From positions 516,501-580,500 of the forward strand of contig CP102274.1 of assembly GCA_025149285.1 (NCBI GenBank): a stretch of 64,000 bases of DNA, read 5' to 3'. Position 1 is the stretch's first letter. Every line of letters begins with the position of its first letter. The position numbers and the translations under genes were made by a program. This document shows, one piece after another, positions 59,511-64,000 of this stretch. The notes under the pieces were generated by a model, which searched no databases, had not been told where the DNA came from, and saw only the letters and a list, made by a program, of their open reading frames with translations. Origin of the DNA: Hungatella hathewayi (GTDB lineage: Bacteria; Bacillota; Clostridia; Lachnospirales; Lachnospiraceae).

Positions 59511-62500
59511 ATGATACAGATAAAGGCAATTAGAGTGGAATCCAGTCCCCAGTCTTTTACGAGAGGAAACCAGCTGTACAGGAGCGGGAAGGTGGAAGAC
59601 CTGGATTTTCAGAAAAGCAAAGGGAGGCTGGAGGCAAGCGCATGGGTGGAGGGGTCTTATGACAACCGCTACCAGGTGGAAATGACGTATGATCTGAAGC
59701 GTGATACATTTACAGAGTATTACTGTGAATGCCCGGCCTACCAATCGTATGACGGGATGTGCAAGCATTGTGTCGCGGTTGCGCTGGAGATGATGGAACG
59801 GGAAGCAGAGGAAGAGGAAGCAGAAGAGGAGGCAGCAGATGCTCTGGCTGGCGGAGCAGCGGAACGAAGAGGGAGTAAAGCAGATGCAGCTTCGCGTACA
59901 GTGTCAGGCAGGGCATCGGCCAGCGCGTCGGCCGCTGCTTCCAAGATTAGGCAGCCGCCGACGGATACCGCGGTTAAAAAACTGATTTTTTCCAGCACCA
60001 TGCGGGAAAATGCCCACTACTTTCAGCCGAATTTAAATGGAAATATCAGGCTGGTTCCTGCTCTGCACCGCAATGCGGAGGGCTGGACGGTTGAGTTTAA
60101 AATCGGTTCAGACCATCTGTACGTATTAAAGGATATTACCGCAATGGTAAATGCTCTAAAGGAAGAAAAGTATGTATACTATGGACAGAAACTGGCTTTT
60201 TACCATGTAAAGAGCGCATTTACCCAGGAAAGCCGCAGACTGGCGGACTTTTTGGAAGACTGTGTGAATCAGGAGCAGGACTTTATTACGGAACTGTATA
60301 TGATTCGCCGCAGTTATCTGCCCACAGCGGCCACCGGACGGAATCTGGTTTTGTCCGGTGACAAGATGGTGCGCTTTTTGCAGGCAGTGGGGCCGGGAGT
60401 GATCGCTCTGGAATCCAGATTCTCAGACCTGGCCCGGATCAGGATTGTGGAAAAGGATCCGGTTCTTGGCTTTTTCATTGCGGAACGGAGCGGAGGGGGA
60501 TGCCTCCTTTCAGTTCCCAAAGGGGAAGCGTTTGCAGGCAAGAGCGGGCTGTGTGTCCTGGAGGGAGACACCATCTACCTGTGCAGTCAGGAATTTAAAG
60601 AGCGTATGGGTGGTATATGCAGTCTGATGGAGCCCTATAAGAAGCAGGAATATCATATCAATGAGGAAGATCTGCCAGTTCTCTGTGCTTCGGTACTGCC
60701 GTCACTGGAGGAGTTTGCCATCCTTAAAAAGCCGGATTCGCTGGAGCGCTATCTGCCGAAGCCGTGTGAGATACTCGTGTATCTGGATTATGTGGACCGG
60801 ACTCTGACTGCATCTATTTACAGTCAATATGGAGACGCGCGCTATAATCTGATTGAGGGACTGGAAGTCAAGGATTTATACCGCGATATGGAAAAGGAGC
60901 AGTATACGGCTAAGCTGGCGGCCGGGTATTTCAACTGTGTGGATGAGAAGAAACAGCAGCTGTACATTCCGGAGGAGGATGAGGAGGCGCAGTACCGTCT
61001 GCTCAGTACTGGAATTGCGCAGTTTCAGCAGATTGGTGAGGTATATATTTCCGACTCCTTAAAACGGCTGAGAGTTTTAAAGGCGCCTAAAATTACAATG
61101 GGGATTACCCGTAACAGCGGATTGCTGGATATTACGCTTCAGACGGAGCGGTTAGAGGCAGGAGAACTGGAGGAACTGCTGTCCAGCTACCGGAGGCGGC
61201 GGAAATATTATCGCTTAAAGAACGGAGATTTTCTGGAGCTGGAGGACAACGGGCTGTCAGCGGTGGCAGAGCTGGCCGAGGGGCTGGAACTGAGTGCCGG
61301 GGAGCTGGAGGCGGGCCATATCCGGGTTCCGGAATACCGGTCCTTCTATTTAGACCAGGTTCTCCGGGAGCATGAAGGGATGCTGGAGGTAAAGCGCAGT
61401 TCCTCTTATAAGGCATTTCTGCGGTCCATGAAGAATGTGGAGGACAGCGACTATGAGGTTCCTGCCGGTCTGAACGCGGAGTTGAGGCCGTACCAGAAGT
61501 TTGGATTCCGGTGGCTCATGACGCTGGGCGCCATGGGATTCGGCGGAATTCTGGCCGACGATATGGGGCTGGGGAAGACGGTACAGGCGATCGCGTATCT
61601 GGCGGCGGTGAAGGAGATGCGGGAGGCGGAGGGAAGTGACGGGGAGAGAGGTGACGAGGAGAGAAGTGATGCGAAAGCAGCCGCCGAAGATGGCCGGAAA
61701 CAGGAAGTTTCCAGGCGGAGCCTCATCATCTGTCCTGCCTCCCTTGTCTATAACTGGGAGAGTGAAATACACCGGTTTGCCCCCGGACTGACAGTGGATA
61801 CGGTTGTGGGAAGTGCCGGGATCAGAAAGGAAAAGATAAAGGAGAGCAGAGCGGATATTCTGCTTACATCCTATGATTTATTGAAACGGGACGTGGAGGC
61901 GTATCAGGAAACGCTGTTTGATACTGTCTTCATAGACGAGGCGCAGAATATTAAGAATCATGGAACGCAGGCGGCAAAGGCAGTGAAGGCGGTCAGCGGT
62001 GCCAGACGTTTCGCCCTGACCGGAACACCCATTGAGAATGCACTGAGTGAGCTGTGGAGTATTTTCGATTTCCTGATGCCCGGATTCTTAGGTGGATATA
62101 AGCATTTTAAGGAGAAGTATGAGCAGCCGGTGACGGCAAGACAGGATGAGGTGGCGGCGGAACGGCTGCGGCGGATGATCCGGCCGTTTATCCTGAGACG
62201 GTTGAAGAAGGAGGTCTTAAGGGAGCTTCCGGATAAGCTGGAAGAGGTGGTGTATTCCCGTATGGAGGACGCGCAGCGGGAGATTTATGAAGCCAGGGTG
62301 CAGAAGCTGCTGGATTCACTTTCGAAGCAGAGTCAGGAGGAGTTCCGGGTAGGGAAGCTGCAGATTCTGGCGGAGCTGACCCATTTACGCCAGCTGTGCT
62401 GCGATCCGTCTCTGGTCTACGAGAACTATAACGGCGGGGCGGCCAAGGTGGACACCTGTGTGGAGCTGGTGAAAAATGCGGTGGAAGCGGGAAATAAGAT

Positions 62501-62975
62501 CCTGCTGTTTTCGCAGTTTACGTCTATGCTGGATATTATCAGGAAGCGGCTCGACGAGGAAGAGATCGGATACTATATACTGACAGGGGCTGTATCTAAG
62601 GAGAAGAGGAGTGAACTGGTGCGGGCGTTTAATGAAGATGATACGCCGGTATTCCTTATTTCCTTAAAAGCGGGAGGAACCGGGCTCAACCTGACGGCGG
62701 CCAGTATCGTGATCCACTTCGATCCGTGGTGGAATCAGGCGGCTCAGAACCAGGCCACCGACCGGGCCCACAGAATCGGCCAGCAGCAGGTGGTCACAGT
62801 GTACAAACTCATTATGAAAGACACGCTGGAGGAGAAGATCCTGGAGATGCAGGAGAAGAAGGCGGGGCTGTCTGAGGAGATTATCACGGAGGGAAGTATC
62901 AGTGAGGTGATCGGCAGCAGGGATGAGTTCCTGGAGATTCTGCGCGGGGCGGCGAAGGAATCGGCGGGGGAATAG
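59511..62975 (+). CDS. SWIM zinc-finger SNF2 helicase
   Basis: A 1154-aa SWI2/SNF2 ATPase. An N-terminal SWIM zinc finger (C-x-C near residue 72 in YYCECPAY, and MCKHCVAV about 10 residues on) is followed by a Glu/Ala-rich linker, a bacterial SNF2-associated region (about 160-640) and the helicase core: motif I DDMGLGKTVQAI, motif II FIDEAQNIKN, motif III LTGTPIENALSELW, motif V GGTGLNLTAAS, motif VI QATDRAHRIGQ. An insert rich in acidic residues (about 702-730, GSDGERGDEERSDAKAAAED) sits between motifs I and Ia. It remodels protein-DNA complexes; the bacterial role is unclear. Confidence 0.95.
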   Translation: MIQIKAIRVESSPQSFTRGNQLYRSGKVEDLDFQKSKGRLEASAWVEGSYDNRYQVEMTYDLKRDTFTEYYCECPAYQSYDGMCKHCVAVALEMMEREAEEEEAEEEAADALAGGAAERRGSKADAASRTVSGRASASASAAASKIRQPPTDTAVKKLIFSSTMRENAHYFQPNLNGNIRLVPALHRNAEGWTVEFKIGSDHLYVLKDITAMVNALKEEKYVYYGQKLAFYHVKSAFTQESRRLADFLEDCVNQEQDFITELYMIRRSYLPTAATGRNLVLSGDKMVRFLQAVGPGVIALESRFSDLARIRIVEKDPVLGFFIAERSGGGCLLSVPKGEAFAGKSGLCVLEGDTIYLCSQEFKERMGGICSLMEPYKKQEYHINEEDLPVLCASVLPSLEEFAILKKPDSLERYLPKPCEILVYLDYVDRTLTASIYSQYGDARYNLIEGLEVKDLYRDMEKEQYTAKLAAGYFNCVDEKKQQLYIPEEDEEAQYRLLSTGIAQFQQIGEVYISDSLKRLRVLKAPKITMGITRNSGLLDITLQTERLEAGELEELLSSYRRRRKYYRLKNGDFLELEDNGLSAVAELAEGLELSAGELEAGHIRVPEYRSFYLDQVLREHEGMLEVKRSSSYKAFLRSMKNVEDSDYEVPAGLNAELRPYQKFGFRWLMTLGAMGFGGILADDMGLGKTVQAIAYLAAVKEMREAEGSDGERGDEERSDAKAAAEDGRKQEVSRRSLIICPASLVYNWESEIHRFAPGLTVDTVVGSAGIRKEKIKESRADILLTSYDLLKRDVEAYQETLFDTVFIDEAQNIKNHGTQAAKAVKAVSGARRFALTGTPIENALSELWSIFDFLMPGFLGGYKHFKEKYEQPVTARQDEVAAERLRRMIRPFILRRLKKEVLRELPDKLEEVVYSRMEDAQREIYEARVQKLLDSLSKQSQEEFRVGKLQILAELTHLRQLCCDPSLVYENYNGGAAKVDTCVELVKNAVEAGNKILLFSQFTSMLDIIRKRLDEEEIGYYILTGAVSKEKRSELVRAFNEDDTPVFLISLKAGGTGLNLTAASIVIHFDPWWNQAAQNQATDRAHRIGQQQVVTVYKLIMKDTLEEKILEMQEKKAGLSEEIITEGSISEVIGSRDEFLEILRGAAKESAGE

Positions 62976-63035
62976 CGGACTGGAGAATGACGGAAAGAAA
63001 CTGGCAGATGAAAGATATGGGGGATGAGGAAATAC

Positions 63036-64000
63036 ATGCTTAAGGTATTGATTGCAGACGATGAATATAAGGTGGGCTTCTTAGTAAAAAAATTAATAGA
63101 ATGGGATAAGCTGAATCTGGAATTTGCCGGGCTCGTTCAGGATGGGATGACCGCGTATGAGAAGATATGTGAGTGTACCCCGGATATTGTGATTACGGAT
63201 ATCCGTATGCCGGTTTTAAGCGGCCTGGAATTGATAAAGAAGGTAATTGATGAGGGGCGCAGTGTCCATTTTATTGTAATCAGCGGATATAAATACTTCG
63301 AATACGCCCAGCAGGCTATCAAATATGGTGTGGAGGACTATCTTCTGAAGCCGATTGATGAGGTGGAGTTAAACCAGATCTTAAAGAAGATTGCGGATAC
63401 GGAGACCAACCGGGAGAAAGAGAGCCGCAGCGTGGATACGATGGTGAAAAAACTTCACGACAGCCGTTATATCCTTCACAGAGAGTTTTTAAATTCCATA
63501 TCAGGGGACGGGGAGATGAATCTGGAGGAGGTCAATAAGAATTACGGCCTGAATTTTGGAGACGGCCTGTTTCGGGTTATCTGCTGTAAACTGGACGGTG
63601 ACAACCGTGTGGAGAAGAATGAGCAGCAGATAAACCTGATCTTAAAAAAGACGGGAGCACTGGTGGAACAGGCATTTCAGGGGTGTGTACGCGATATCGC
63701 CATTACCTATCAGAAAAATTCTGCCGTTACGGCAGTCATCAATTATACGGCCGAATGCAGAGGCGAGGTGGAGCAGCGGATTGACAGACTGTTTCAGTCG
63801 CAGATGGACTACTTAAGCGGATTTGAACACTACGAGCTGACGATGGGACTGAGCACGGAATGCGGGGAGTTCGGCAGACTTCACGTGGCAGTGGAGACGG
63901 CCAGGGAAGCCGTGGCATGCCGGATTCTGGGCGGAGCCGGGAGACAGATTGACGAGCGTTTCATAGAACGGGATTCCACAGTCTGCGCGGAGGAGATCTG
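63036..64000 (+). CDS. YesN-like response regulator (3' truncated by window)
   Basis: The frame starts at ATG 63036 with GAGG seven bases upstream and stays open to the window edge (about 321 codons). Receiver domain: ADDEYKVG, phospho-acceptor in DIVITDIRMPVLSG, IVISGYKYFEYAQQA, and VEDYLLKPID with its Lys. The YSGYxxFxYA pattern is that of YesN/AraC-type regulators that pair with extracytoplasmic sensor kinases, usually controlling sugar ABC transport. The AraC-type HTH would lie beyond the window. Confidence 0.9.
   Translation, partial: MLKVLIADDEYKVGFLVKKLIEWDKLNLEFAGLVQDGMTAYEKICECTPDIVITDIRMPVLSGLELIKKVIDEGRSVHFIVISGYKYFEYAQQAIKYGVEDYLLKPIDEVELNQILKKIADTETNREKESRSVDTMVKKLHDSRYILHREFLNSISGDGEMNLEEVNKNYGLNFGDGLFRVICCKLDGDNRVEKNEQQINLILKKTGALVEQAFQGCVRDIAITYQKNSAVTAVINYTAECRGEVEQRIDRLFQSQMDYLSGFEHYELTMGLSTECGEFGRLHVAVETAREAVACRILGGAGRQIDERFIERDSTVCAEEI

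Noticed and set aside
1..64000. CRISPR array, tRNA or rRNA genes
   Set aside because: No regularly spaced direct repeats with unique spacers and no cloverleaf with the conserved T-loop were found on reading both strands; a covariance-model scan would be needed to exclude a tRNA formally.

Overview
The window reads as chromosomal DNA of a mid-GC Clostridia bacterium, most probably a Lachnospiraceae member (Clostridium symbiosum / Enterocloster type). This is inferred from gene content and style: strong AGGAGG ribosome sites, MutS2, YhaM, VanW-family and SEC-C proteins, an ammonia-dependent asparagine synthetase, and several OmpR-type two-component systems. No rRNA, tRNA or CRISPR array was found. 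Both ends are cut inside genes.

Layout. 0-5 kb: the tail of a probable P-loop ATPase, then an envelope set (SH3/GH18 hydrolase, metallophosphoesterase lipoprotein, CwlD-like amidase). 5-15 kb: housekeeping genes (asnA, Sua5, dCMP deaminase, B12-radical SAM protein, nth, DEDD exonuclease, VanW protein, a lone PurM-type C-terminal domain, an Lrp regulator with an overlapping aminotransferase, trmL). 15-21 kb, minus strand: mutS2 and an OmpR response regulator in one unit, then a terminator, a cluster of DnaA boxes, a small lipoprotein and a sensor kinase. 21-27 kb: rubrerythrin, a membrane-anchored HtrA-like protein that has lost its catalytic triad, yhaM, an Rpn-family nuclease, a TIM-barrel isomerase and the wreck of a TRAP transporter locus that still keeps its terminator. 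27-32 kb: a second two-component pair and nagA behind a perfect palindrome.

32-40 kb is phosphate uptake: pstS-pstC-pstA-pstB-phoU on the minus strand, with two PhoP-type boxes at exact 11-bp spacing to a -10, facing a fused YARHG/phosphate-binding-like lipoprotein across a perfect 34-bp palindrome. At 39.8-40.2 kb, in what looks like an empty intergenic stretch, lies a compact type I toxin-antitoxin locus: a 28-aa holin-like toxin with a sequestered Shine-Dalgarno, and a convergent small RNA sharing its terminator. An NCS2 purine permease follows. Its upstream region contains a 151-bp, three-armed, terminal-inverted-repeat element flanked by a possible 7-bp target duplication.

42-50 kb is a sulfur/peptide scavenging unit: a YheO/DauR-type regulator, then cysteine desulfidase, cystine-type symporter, CoA-disulfide reductase-like enzyme, AbgT transporter and M24 peptidase behind a clear sigma-A promoter. 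50-63 kb is accessory: a pRiA4b ORF-3/SEC-C protein, a DUF4143 ATPase, a second SEC-C protein next to an RQC-minor winged-helix protein, a DUF2809 membrane protein ending in a frame-shifting tandem repeat, two adjacent RlaP-type nucleotidyltransferases, a Gfo/Idh/MocA oxidoreductase and a SWIM-SNF2 helicase. The window ends inside a YesN-like response regulator. The strongest candidates for something little described are the type I toxin locus, the three-armed repeat, the off-origin DnaA-box cluster, and the SEC-C / RQC-minor / RlaP nucleic-acid-handling neighbourhood.
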